Below, piece after piece: positions 23,218 through 33,801 of a stretch of 64,000 nt of DNA; positions within the stretch are counted from its first letter, which is position 1; the number at the start of each line of letters is the position of its first letter. A program made the position numbers and the translations under genes. The notes beneath the pieces were generated by a model. The model worked only from the letters and a program-made list of their open reading frames with translations, searched no databases and had not been told where the DNA came from. Source of the stretch: Inia geoffrensis (lineage: Eukaryota; Chordata; Mammalia; Artiodactyla; Iniidae); the NCBI GenBank assembly GCA_036417435.1, contig CM070910.1, forward strand, positions 75,562,784 to 75,626,783. The letters run 5' to 3'.

Positions 23218-24393
23218 GAATGCGGAGGGATTAGGGTACAATTTAGGGTACGACAACGCTTAAGGTTTAGCGTACGTGTGAGGGCACGAGTTAGTGTTGG
23301 TGTCCTGGTTAAGATTAGGGCACGGGTGAGGGTAAGGCTTCGGGTGAGGGTCAGGGTTAGGATTCGGGTTAGGGTTAGGGTTAAGGAATGCAGAGGGATT
23401 AGGGTACAGCTTAGGGTACGACAGTGCTTAAGGGTTAGCGTTCGTGTGAGGGCAAGGGTTAGTGTTAGTGTCCTGGTTAAGATTAGGGCACGGGTGAGGG
23501 TAAGGTTTCGGGTGAGGGTCAGGGATAGAATTCGGGTTAGGGTTAGGGTTAGGGAATGGGGAGGTATTAGGGCACAGTTTAGGGTACCACAACGCTTAAG
23601 GTTTAGCGTACGTGTGAGGTCACAAGTTAGTGTTAGTGTACTGCTTACGATTAGGGCACGGGTGAGGGTAAGCCCTCGGAAGAGGGTCACGTTAAGGGTT
23701 AGGGTTAGGGTTAGGACTAGGGAATGGGGATTGATTAGGGTACAGGTTAGGGTACGGCAATGGCTTAGGGTTGGCGTACGTTAGAGGGCATGAGTTAGTG
23801 TTGATATACAGGTTAAAATTAGGACACGGGTGAGGGTAAAGTTTCGGGTGAGTGTCATGGTTAGATTTCAGGTTAGGGTTAGGGTTAGGGAATGGAGAGG
23901 GATTAGGGTACAGGTTAGGGTACCTCTGCGGTTTAGTGTTAACGTACGTGTGAGGGCACGAGTTAGTCTTGGTGTCCTGGTTAAGATTAGGGCACGGGTG
24001 AGGGTAAGGCTTCGAGTGAGGGTCAGGGTTAGGATTCGGGTTAGGGTTAGGGTTAGGGAATGGAGAGGGATTAGGGTACAGGTTAGGGTACGACAATGCT
24101 TAAGGGTTAGCGTAAGTGTGAGGGCACGAGTTAGTGTTGGTGTACTGGTTAAGACAACGGCACCGATGAGGGTAAGGCCTCGGAAAAGGGTCACGTTCAG
24201 GGTTTCGCTTAGGGTTAGGGTTAGGGAATGGGGAGGGATTAGGGTACAGGATAGGGTACGACAATGCTTAAGGGTTAGCGTACGTTTGAGGGCATGAGTT
24301 AGTGTTTGTGTACTGGTTAAGATTAGGGCATTGGTTAGGGTAGGGCATCGGAAGTGGGTCAGGTTTAGGGATGGGGTTAGGGTTAGTGTTATG
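23218..24393 (+). repeat. HOR unit U18 (7-mer: m1, m2/3, m4-m8; 1176 bp)
   Basis: m2 and m3 are fused into one 168-bp monomer at 23386-23553. m4 has GTCACAAG and GTAAGCCCTCGG, m5 GATATACAGG and m6 GTACCTCTGCGG, the set also seen in U10 and (m4 to m6) in U20. Confidence 0.92.
23386..23553 (+). repeat. Hybrid monomer m2/m3 in U18
   Basis: It has the same m2 front and m3 back as the hybrid in U10, with the switch in the same shared central segment. The flanking m4 to m6 also share rare changes with U10, which supports one origin followed by copying rather than two independent fusions. Confidence 0.92.
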
Positions 24394-25737
24394 GAATGGG
24401 GAGGGATTAGGGTACAATTAAGGGTACGACAACGCTTAAGGTTTACCGTACGTGTGAGGGCACGAGTTAGTGTTGGTGTCCTGGTTAAGATTAGGGCACG
24501 GGTGAGAGTAAGGCTTCGGGTGAGGGTCAGGGTTAGGATTCGGGTTAGGGTTAGGGTTAAGGAATGCAGAGGGATTAGGGTACAGCTTAGGGTACGACAG
24601 TGCTCAAGGGTTAGCGTTCGTGTGAGGGCAAGGGTTAGTGTTAGTGTCCTGGTTAAGATTAGGGCACGGGTGAGGGTAAGGCTTCAGGTGAGGGTCAGGG
24701 TTAGGATTCGGGTTAGGGTTAGGGTTAGGGAATGGGGAGGGATTAGGGTACAGTTTAGGGTACGACAACGATTAAGGGTTAGCGTACGTGTGAGGGCACA
24801 AGTTAGTGTTGGTGTCCTGGTTAAGATTAGGGCACGGGTGAGGGTAAGGTTTCGGGTGAGGGTCAGGGATAGAATTCGGGTTAGGGTTAGGGTTAGGGAA
24901 TGGGGAGATATTAGGGCACAGTTTAGGGTACCACAACGCTTAAGGTTTAGCGTACGTGTGAGGTCACTAGTTAGTGTTAGTCTACTGCTTACGATTAGGG
25001 CACGGGTGAGGGTAAGGCCTCGGAAGAGGGTCACGTTAAGGGTTAGGGTTAGGGTTAGGGTTAGGGAATGGGGATTGATTAGGGTACAGGTTAGGGTACG
25101 GCAATGGCTTAGGGTTGGCGTACGTTAGAGGGCATGGGTTAGTGTTGATGTACTGGTTAAAATTAGGACACGGTTGAGGGTAAAGTTTCGGGTGAGTGTC
25201 ATGGTTAGGTTTCAGGTTAGGGTTAGGGTTAGGGAATGGAGAGGGATTAGGGTACAGGTTAGGGTACCGCTGCGGTTTAGTGTTAGCGTACGTGTGAGGG
25301 CACGAGTTAGTCTTGGTGTCCTGGTTAAGATTAGGGCACGGGTGAGGGTAAGGCTTCGGGTGAGGGTCAGGGTTAGGATTCGGGTTAGGGTTATGGTTAG
25401 GGAATGGAGAGGGATTAGGGTACAGGTTAGGGTACAACAATGCTTAAGGGTTAGCGTAAGTGTGAGGGCATGAGTTAGTGTTGGTGTACTGGTTAAGACA
25501 AGGGCACCGATGAGGGTAAGGCCTCGGAAAATGGTCACGTTCAGGGTTTCGCTTAGGGTTAGGGTTAGGGAATGGGGAGGGATTAGGGTACAGGATATGG
25601 TACGAAAATGCTAAAGGGTTAGCGTACGTTTGAGGGCATGAGTTAGTGTTTGTGTACTGGTTGAGGTTAGGGCATTGGTTAAGGTAGGGCATCGGAAGTG
25701 AGTCAGGTTTAGGGATGGGGTTAGGGTTAGGGTTAAG
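24394..25737 (+). repeat. HOR unit U19 (8-mer, 1344 bp)
   Basis: The lag-3864 partner of U16. Private marks are GTACAATTAAGGG in m1, GGTTGAGGG in m5, GTACAACAATG in m7, GGAAAATGGTCACG in the m7 tail and GGATATGGTACG in m8. Confidence 0.92.
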
Positions 25738-27081
25738 GAATGGTGAGGGATTAGGGTACAATTTAGTGTACAGCAACTCTTAAGGTTTAGCGTACGTGTG
25801 AGGGCACGAGTTAGTGTTGGAGTCCTGGTTAAGATTAGGGCACGGGTGAGGGTAAGGCTTCGGGTGAGGGTCAGGGTTAGGATTCGGGTTAGGGTTAGGG
25901 TTAAGGAATGCAGAGGGATTAGGCTACAGCTTAGGGTACGACAGTGCTTAAGGGTTAGCGTTCGTGTGAGGGCAAGGGTTAGTGTTAGTGTCCTGGTTAA
26001 GATTAGGGCACGGGTGAGGGTAAGGCTTCAGGTGAGGGTCAGGGTTAGGATTCGGGTTAGGGTTAGGGTTAGGGAATGGGGAGGGATTAGGGTACAGTTT
26101 AGGGTACGACAACGATTAAGGGTTAGCGTACGTGTGAGGGCACAAGTTAGTGTTGGTGTCCTGGTTAAGATTAGGGCACGGGTGAGGGTAAGGTTTCGGG
26201 TGAGGGTCAGGGATAGAATTCGGGTTAGGGTTAGGGTTAGGGAATGGGGAGATATTAGGGCACAGTTTAGGGTACCACAACGCTTAAGGTTTAGCGTACG
26301 TGTGAGGTCACAAGTTAGTGTTAGTGTACTGCTTACGATTAGGGCACGGGTGAGGGTAAGCCCTCGCAAGAGGGTCACGTTAAGGGTTAGGGTTAGGGTT
26401 AGGGCTAGGGAATGGGGATTGATTAGGGTACAGGTTAGGGTACGGCAATGGCTTAGGGTTGGCGTACGTTAGAGGGCATGGGTTAGTGTTGATATACAGG
26501 TTAAAATTAGGACACGGGTGAGGGTAAAGTTTCGGGTGAGTGTCATGGTTAGGTTTCAGGTTAGGGTTAGGGTTATGGAATGGAGAGGGATTAGGGTACA
26601 GGTTAGGGTACCTCTGCGGTTTAGTGTTAGCGTACGTTTGAGGGCACGAGTTAGTCTTGGTGTCCTGGTTAAGATTAGGGCACGGGTGAGGGTAAGGCTT
26701 CGAGTGAGGGTCAGGGTTAGGATTCGGGTTAGGGTTAGGGTTAGGGAATGGAGAGGGATTAAGGTACAGGTTAGGGTACAACAATGCTTAAGGGTTAGCG
26801 TAAGTGTGAGGGCACGAGTTAGTGTTGGTGTACTGGTTAAGACAACGGCAGCGATGAGGGTAAGGCCTCGGAAAAGGGTCACGTTCAAGGTTTCGCTTAG
26901 GGTTAGGGTTAGGGAATGGGGAGGGATTAGGGTACAGGATAGGGTACGACAATGCTTAAGGGTTAGCGTACGTTTGAGGGCATGAGTTAGTGTTTGTGTC
27001 CTGGTTAAAATTAGGGCATTGGTTAGGGTAGGGCATCGGAAGTGGGTCAGGTTTAGGGATGGGGTTAGGGTTAGGGTTAAG
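25738..27081 (+). repeat. HOR unit U20 (8-mer, 1344 bp), mosaic of U17-like and U18-like halves
   Basis: m1 to m3 match U17 (GTACAGCAACTCTTAAGG, TTGGAGTCC, GGCTACAGC). From m4 GTAAGCCCTCG (near 26361) on it matches U18 (GATATACAGG, GTACCTCTGCGG). The change of best match is consistent with an exchange or gene-conversion junction in m3 or m4. Confidence 0.9.
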
Positions 27082-28425
27082 GAATGGGGAGGGATTAGGG
27101 TACAATTTGGGGTACGACAACGCTTAAGGTTTAGCGTACGTGTGAGGGCACGAGTTAGTGTTGGTGTCCTGGTTAAGATTAGGGCACGGGTGAGAGTAAG
27201 ACTTCGGGTGAGGGTCAGGGTTAGGATTCGGGTTAGGGTTAGGGTTAAGGAATGCAGAGGGATTAGGGTACAGCTTAAGGTACGACAGTGCTTAAGGGTT
27301 AGCGTTCGTGTGAGGGCAAGGGTTAGTGTTAGTGTCCTGGTTAAGATTAGGGCACGGGTGAGGGTAAGGCTTCAGGTGAGGGTCAGGGTTAGGATTCGGG
27401 TTAGGGTTAGGGTTAGGGAATGGGGAGGGATTAGGGTACAGTTTAGGGTACGACAACGATTAAGGGTTAGCGTACGTGTGAGGGCACAACTTAGTGTTGG
27501 TGTCCTGGTTAAGATTAGGGCACGGGTGAGGGTAAGGTTTCGGGTGAGGGTCAGGGATAGAATTCGGGGTAGGGTTAGGGTTAGGGAATGGGGAGATATT
27601 AGGGCACAGTTTAGGGTACCACAACGCTTAAGGCTTAGCGTACGTGTGAGGTCACTAGTTAGTGTTAGTCTACTGCTTACGATTAGGGCACGGGTGAGGG
27701 TAAGGCCTCGGAAGAGGGTCACGTTAAGGGTTAGGGTTAGGGTTAGGGTTAGGGAATGGGGATTGATTAGGGTACAGGTTAAGGTACGGCAATGGCTTAG
27801 GGTTGGCGTACGTTAGAGGGCATGGGTTAGTGTTGATGTACTGGTTAAAATTAGGACACGGGTGAGGGTAAAGTTTCGGGTGAGTGTCATGGTTAGGTTT
27901 CAGGTTAGGGTTAGGGTTAGGGAATGGAGAGGGATTCGGGTACAGGTTAGGGTACCGCTGCGGTTTAGTGTTAGCGTACGTGTGAGGGCACGAGTTAGTC
28001 TTGGGGTCCTGGTTAAGATTAGGGCACGGGTGAGGGTAAGGCTTCGGGTGAGGGTCAGGGTTAGGATTCGGGTTAGGGTTAGGGTTAGGGAATGGAGAGG
28101 GATTAGGGTACAGGTTAGGGTACGACAATGCTTAAGGGTTAGCAAAAGTGTGAGGGCACGAGTTAGTGTTGGTGTACTGGTTAAGACAAGGGCACCGATG
28201 AGGGTAAGGCCTCGGAAAAGGGTCACGTTCAGGGTTTCGCTTAGGGTTAGGGTTAGGGAATGGGGAGGGATTAGTGTACAGGATAGGGTACGACAATGCT
28301 TAAGGGTTAGCGTACGTTTGAGGGCATGAGTTAGTGTTTGTGTACTGTTTAAGATTAGGGCATTGGTTAGGGTAGGGCATCGGAAGTGGGTCAGGTTTAG
28401 GGATGGGGTTAGGGTTAGGGTTAAG
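27082..28425 (+). repeat. HOR unit U21 (8-mer, 1344 bp)
   Basis: m4 has TTAGTCTACTGC as in U16 and U19, and m6 has CGTACGTGTGAGG as in those units. m3 has GAATTCGGGGTAGGG. m8 ends CTGTTTAAGATTAGG, shared with the end of U22. Confidence 0.92.
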
Positions 28426-29769
28426 GAATGGGGAGGGATTAGGGTACAATTTAGGTTACGGCAACGCTTAAGGTTTAGCGTACGTGTGAGGGCACGAGTT
28501 AGTGTTGGTGTCCTGGTTAAGATTAGGGCACGGGTGAGGGTAAGGCTTCGGGTGAAGGTCAGGGTTAGGATTCGGGTTAGGGTTAGGGTTAAGGAATGCA
28601 GAGGGATTAGGCTACAGCTTAGGGTACGACAGTGCTTAAGGGTTAGCGTTCGTGTGAGGGCAAGGGTTAGTGTTAGTGTCCTGGTTAAGATTAGGGCACG
28701 GGTGAGGGTAAGGCTTCAGGTGAGGGTCAGGGTTAGGATTCGGGTTAGGGTTAGGGTTAGGGAATGGGGAGGGATTAGGGTACAGTTTAGGGTACGACAA
28801 CGATTAAGGGTTAGCGTACGTGTGAGGGCACAAGTTAGTGTTGGTGTCCTGGTTAAGATTAGGGCACGGGTGAGGGTAAGGTTTCGGGTGAGGGTCAGGG
28901 ATAGAATTCGGGTTAGGGTTAGGTTTAGGGAATGGGGAGATATTAGGGCACAGTTTAGGGTACCACAACGCTTAAGGTTTAACGTACGTGTGAGGTCACT
29001 AGTTAGTGTTAGTGTACTGCTTACGATTAGGGCACGGGTGAGGGTAAGGCCTCGGAAGAGGGTCACGTTAAGGGTTAGGGTTAGGGTTAGGGTTAGGGAA
29101 TGGGGATTGATTAGGGTACAGGTTAGGGTACGGCAATGGCTTAGGGTTGGCGTACGTTAGAGGGCATGGGTTAGTGTTGATGTACTGGTTAAAATTAGGA
29201 CACGGGTGAGGGTAAAGTTTCGGGTGAGTGTCATGGTTAGGTTTCAGGTTAGGGTTAGAGTTAGGGAATGGAGAGGGATTAGGGTACAGGTTAGGGTACT
29301 GCTGCGGTTTAGTGTTAGCGTACGTTTGAGGGCACGAGTTAGTCTTTGTGTCCTGGTTAAGATTAGGGCACGGGTGAGGGTAAGGCTTCGGGTGAGTGTC
29401 AGGGTTAGGATTCGGGTTAGGGTTATGGTTAGGGAATGGAGAGGTCTTAGGGTACAGGTTAGGGTACGACAATGCTTAAGGGTTAGCGTAAGTGTGAGGG
29501 CACGAGTTAGTGTTGGTGTACTGGTTAAGACAAGGGCACCGATGAGGGTAAGGCCTCGGAAAAGGGTCACGTTCAGGGTTTCGCTTAGGGTTAGGGTTAG
29601 GGAATGGGGAGGGATTAGGGTACAGGATAGGGTACGACAATGCTTAAGGGTTAGCGTACGTTTGAGGGCATGAGTTAGTGTTTGTGTACTGTTTAAGATT
29701 AGGGCATTGGTTAGGGTAGGGCATCGGAAGTGGGTCAGGTTTAGGGATGGGGTTAGGGTTAGGGTTAAG
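28426..29769 (+). repeat. HOR unit U22 (8-mer, 1344 bp)
   Basis: The first unit of the central subfamily: m1 has ACGGCAACG (here GGTTACGGCAACG), m2 GGCTACAGC, and the m5 tail GTTAGAGTTAGG. It shares GTGAAGGTCAGGG, GTTTAACGTACG, GTACTGCTGCGG and GAGAGGTCTTAGG with U23. Confidence 0.92.
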
Positions 29770-31113
29770 GAATGGGGAGGGATTAGGGTACAATTTAGGT
29801 TACGGCAACGCTTAAGGTTCAGCGTACGTGTGAGGGCACGAGTTAGTGTTGGTGTCCTGTTTAAGATTAGGGCACGGGTGAGGGTAAGGCTTCGGGTGAA
29901 GGTCAGGGTTAGGATTCGGGTTAGGGTTAGGGTTAAGGAATGCAGAGGGGTTAGGCTACAGCTTAGGGTACGACAGTGCTTAAGGGTTAGCGTTCGTGTG
30001 AGGGCAAGGGTTAGTGTTAGTGTCCTGGTTAAGATTAGGGCACGGGTGAGGGTAAGGCTTCAGGTGAGGGTCAGGGTTAGGATTCGGGTTAGGGTTAGGG
30101 TTAGGGAATGGGGAGGGATTAGGGTACAGTTTAGGGTACGACAACGATTAAGGGTTAGCGTACGTGTGAGGGCACAAGTTAGTGTTGGTGTCCTGGTTAA
30201 GATTAGGGCACGGGTGAGGGTAAGGTTTCGGGTGAGGGTCAGGGATAGAATTCGGGTTAGGGTTAGGGTTAGGGAATGGGGAGATATTAGGGCACAGTTT
30301 AGGGTACCACAACGCTTAAGGTTTAACGTACGTGTGAGGTCACTAGTTAGTGTTAGTGTACTGCTTACGATTAGGGCACGGGTGAGGGTAAGGCCTCGGA
30401 AGAGGGTCACGTTAAGGGTTAGGGTTAGGGTTAGGGTTAGGGAATGGGGATTGATTAGGGTACAGGTTAGGGTACGGCAATGGCTTAGGGTTGGCGTACG
30501 TTAGAGGGCATGGGTTAGTGTTGATGTACTGGTTAAAATTAGGACACGGGTGAGGGTAAAGTTTCGGGTGAGTGTCATGGTTAGGTTTCAGGTTAGGGTT
30601 AGAGTTAGGGAATGGAGAGGGATTAGGGTACAGGTTAGGGTACTGCTGCGGTTTAGTGTTAGCGTACGTTTGAGGGCACGAGTTAGTCTTGGTGTCCTGG
30701 TTAAGATTAGGGCACGGGTGAGGGTAAGGCTTCGGGTGAGGGTCAGGGTTAGGATTCGGGTTAGGGTTATGGTTAGGGAATGGAGAGGTCTTAGGGTACA
30801 GGTTAGGGTACGACAATGCTTAAGGGTTAGCGTAAGTGTGAGGGCACGAGTTAGTGTTGGTGTACTGGTTAAGACAAGGGCACCGATGAGGGTAAGGCCT
30901 CGGAAAAGGGTCACGTTCAGGGTTTCGCTTAGGGTTAGGGTTAGGGAATGGGGAGGGATTAGGGTACAGGATAGGGTACGACAATGCTTAAGGGTTAGCG
31001 TACGTTTGAGGGCATGAGTTAGTGTTTGTGTACTGGTTAAGATTAGGGCATTGGTTAGGGTAGGGCATCGGAAGTGAGTCAGGTTTAGGGATGGGTTTAG
31101 GGTTAGGGTTAAG
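29770..31113 (+). repeat. HOR unit U23 (8-mer, 1344 bp)
   Basis: A close match to U22 at lag 1344, including the rare changes listed there. Private marks are GGTTCAGCGTACG in m1 and GAGGGGTTAGGCTACAG in m2. Confidence 0.92.
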
Positions 31114-32457
31114 GAATGGGGAGGGATTAGGGTACAATTTAGGGTACGGCAACGCTTAAGGTTTAGCGTACGTGTGAGGGCACGAGTTAGTGTTGGTGTC
31201 CTGGTTAAGATTAGGGCACGGGTGAGGGTAAGGCTTCGGGTGAGGGTCAGGGTTAGGATTCGGGTTAGGGTTAGGGTTAAGGAATGCAGAGGGATTAGGC
31301 TACAGCTTAGGGTACGACAGTGCTTAAGTGTTAGCGTTCGTGTGAGGGCAAGGGTTAGTGTTAGAGTCCTGGTTAAGATTAGGGCACGGGTGAGGGTAAG
31401 GCTTCAGGTGAGGGTCAGGGTTAGGATTCGGGTTAGGGTTAGGGTTAGGGAATGGGGAGGGATTAGGGTACAGTTTAGGGTACGACAACGATTAAGGGTT
31501 AGCGTAAGTGTGAGGGCACAAGTTAGTTTTGGTGTCCTGGTTAAGATTAGGGCACGGGTGAGGGTAAGATTTCGGGTGAGGGTCAGGGATAGAATTCGGG
31601 TTAGGGTTAGGGTTAGGGAATGGGGAGATATTAGGGCACAGTTTAGGGTACTACAACGCTTAAGGTTTAGCGTACGTGTGAGGTCACTAGTTAGTGTTAG
31701 TGTACTGCTTACGATTAGGGCACGGGTGAGGGTAAGGCCTCGGAAGAGGGTCACGTTAAGGTTTAGGGTTAGGGTTAGGGTTAGGGAATAGGGATTGATT
31801 AGGGTACAGGTTAGGGTACGGCAATGGCTTAGGGTTGGCGTACGTTAGAGGGCATGGGTTAGTGTTGATGTACTGGTTAAAATTAGGACACGGGTGAGGG
31901 TAAAGTTTCGGGTGAGTGTCATGGTTAGGTTTCAGGTTAGGGTTAGAGTTAGGGAATGGAGAGGGATTAGGGTACAGGTTAGGGTACCGCTGCGGTTTAG
32001 TGTTAGCGTACGTTTGAGGGCACGTGTTAGTCTTGGTGTCCTGGTTAAGATTAGGGCACGGGTGAGGGTAAGGCTTCGGGTGAGGGTCAGGGTTAGGATT
32101 CGGGTTAGGGTTATGGTTAGGGAATGGAGAGTGATTAGGGTACAGGTTAGGGTACGACAATGCTTAAGGGTTAGCGTAAGTGTGAGGGCACGAGTTAGTG
32201 TTGGTGTACTGGTTAAGACAAGGGCACCGATGAGGGTAAGGCCTCGGAAAAGGGTCACGTTCAGGGTTTTGCTTAGGGTTAGGGTTAGGGAATGGGGAGG
32301 GATTAGGGTACAGGATAGGGTACGACAATGCTTATGGGTTAGCGTACGTTTGAGGGCATGAGTTAGTGTTTGTGTACTGGTTAAGATTAAGGCATTGGTT
32401 CGGGTAGGGCATCGGAAGTGGGTCAGGTTTAGGGATGGGGTTAGGGTTAGTGTTAAG
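31114..32457 (+). repeat. HOR unit U24 (8-mer, 1344 bp)
   Basis: A central-subfamily unit (GTACGGCAACG, GGCTACAGC). Private marks are GTACTACAACG in m4, a GAATAGGGATTG opening of m5, and GGCACGTGTTAG in m6. Confidence 0.92.
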
Positions 32458-33801
32458 GAATGGGGAGGGATTAGGGTACAATTTAGGGTACGGCAACGCT
32501 TAAGGTTTAGCGTACGTGTGAGGGCACGAGTTAGTGTTGGTGTCCTGGTTAAGATTAGGGCACGGGTGAGGGTAAGGCTTCGGGTGAGGGTCAGGGTTAG
32601 GATTCGGGTTAGGGTTAGGGTTAAGGAATCCAGAGGGATTAGGCTACAGCTTAGCGTACGACAGTGCTTAAGGGTTAGCGTTCGTGTGAGGGCAAGGGTT
32701 AGTGTTAGTGTCCTGGTTAAGATTAGGGCACGGGTGAGGGTAAGGCTTCAGGTGAGGGTCAGGTTTAGGATTCGGGTTAGGGTTAGGGTTAGGGAATGGG
32801 GAGGGATTAGGGTACAGTTTAGGGTAAGACAACGATTAAGGGTTAGCGTACGTGTGAGGGCACAAATTAGTGTTGGTGTCCTGGTTAAGATTAGGGCACG
32901 GGTGAGTGTAAGGTTTCGGGTGAGGGTCAGGGATAGAATTCGGGTTAGGGTTAGGGTTAGGGAATGGGGAGATATTAGGGCACAGTTTAGGGTACCACAA
33001 CGCTTAAGGTTTAGCGTACATGTGAGGTCACTAGTTAGTGTTAGTGTACTGCTTACGATTAGGGCACAGGTGAGGGTAAGGCCTCGGAAGAGGGTCACGT
33101 TAAGGGTTAGGGTTAGGGTTAGGGCTAGGGAATGGGGATTGTTTAGGGTACAGGTTAGGGTACGGCAATGGCTTAGGGTTGGCGTACGTTAGAGGGCATG
33201 GGTTAGTGTTGATGTACTGGTTAAAATTAGGACACGGGTGAGTGTAAAGTTTCGGGTGAGTGTCATGGTTAGGTTTCAGGTTAGGGTCAGAGTTAGGGAA
33301 TGGAGAGGGATTAGGGTACAGGTTAGGGTACCGCTGCGGTTTAGTGTTAGCGTACGTTTGAGGGCACGAGTTAGTCTTGGTGTCCTGGTTAAGATTAGGG
33401 CACGGGTGAGGGTAAGGCTTCGGGTGAGGGTCAGGGTTAGGATTCGGGTTTGGGTTAGGGTTAGGGAATGGAGAGGGATTAGGGTACAGGTTAGGGTACG
33501 ACAATGCTTAAGGGTTAGCGTAAGTGTGAGGGCACGAGTTAGTGTTGGTGTACTGGTTAAGACAACGGCACCGATGAGGGTAAGGCCTCGGAAAAGGGTC
33601 ACGTTCAGGGTTTTGCTTAGGGTTAGGGTTAGGGAATGGGGAGGGATTAGGGTACAGGATAGGGTACGACAATGCTTAAGGGTTAGCGTACGTTTTAGGG
33701 CATGAGTTAGTGTTTGTGTACTGTTTAAGATTAGTTCATTGGTTAGGGTAGGGCATCGGAAGTGGGTCAGGTTTAGGGATGGGGTTAGGGTTAGGGTTAA
33801 G
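32458..33801 (+). repeat. HOR unit U25 (8-mer, 1344 bp)
   Basis: The first unit with GTAAGACAACG in m3 and with GGGCACAGGTGAGG (CpG to CpA) in m4. m5 has GAGTGTAAAG, a mark that recurs in U28, U31, U34 and U37. m8 has AGATTAGTTCATTGG. Confidence 0.92.

Larger units (their letters stand above)
20530..27081 (+). repeat. Mosaic domain with 3864-bp and 2688-bp lags
   Basis: U16 and U17 reappear as U19 and the first half of U20, 3864 bp (23 monomers) later, because the 7-mer U18 lies between. The second half of U20 instead matches U18 at 2688 bp. The matches rest on rare changes listed under each unit. Confidence 0.82.
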
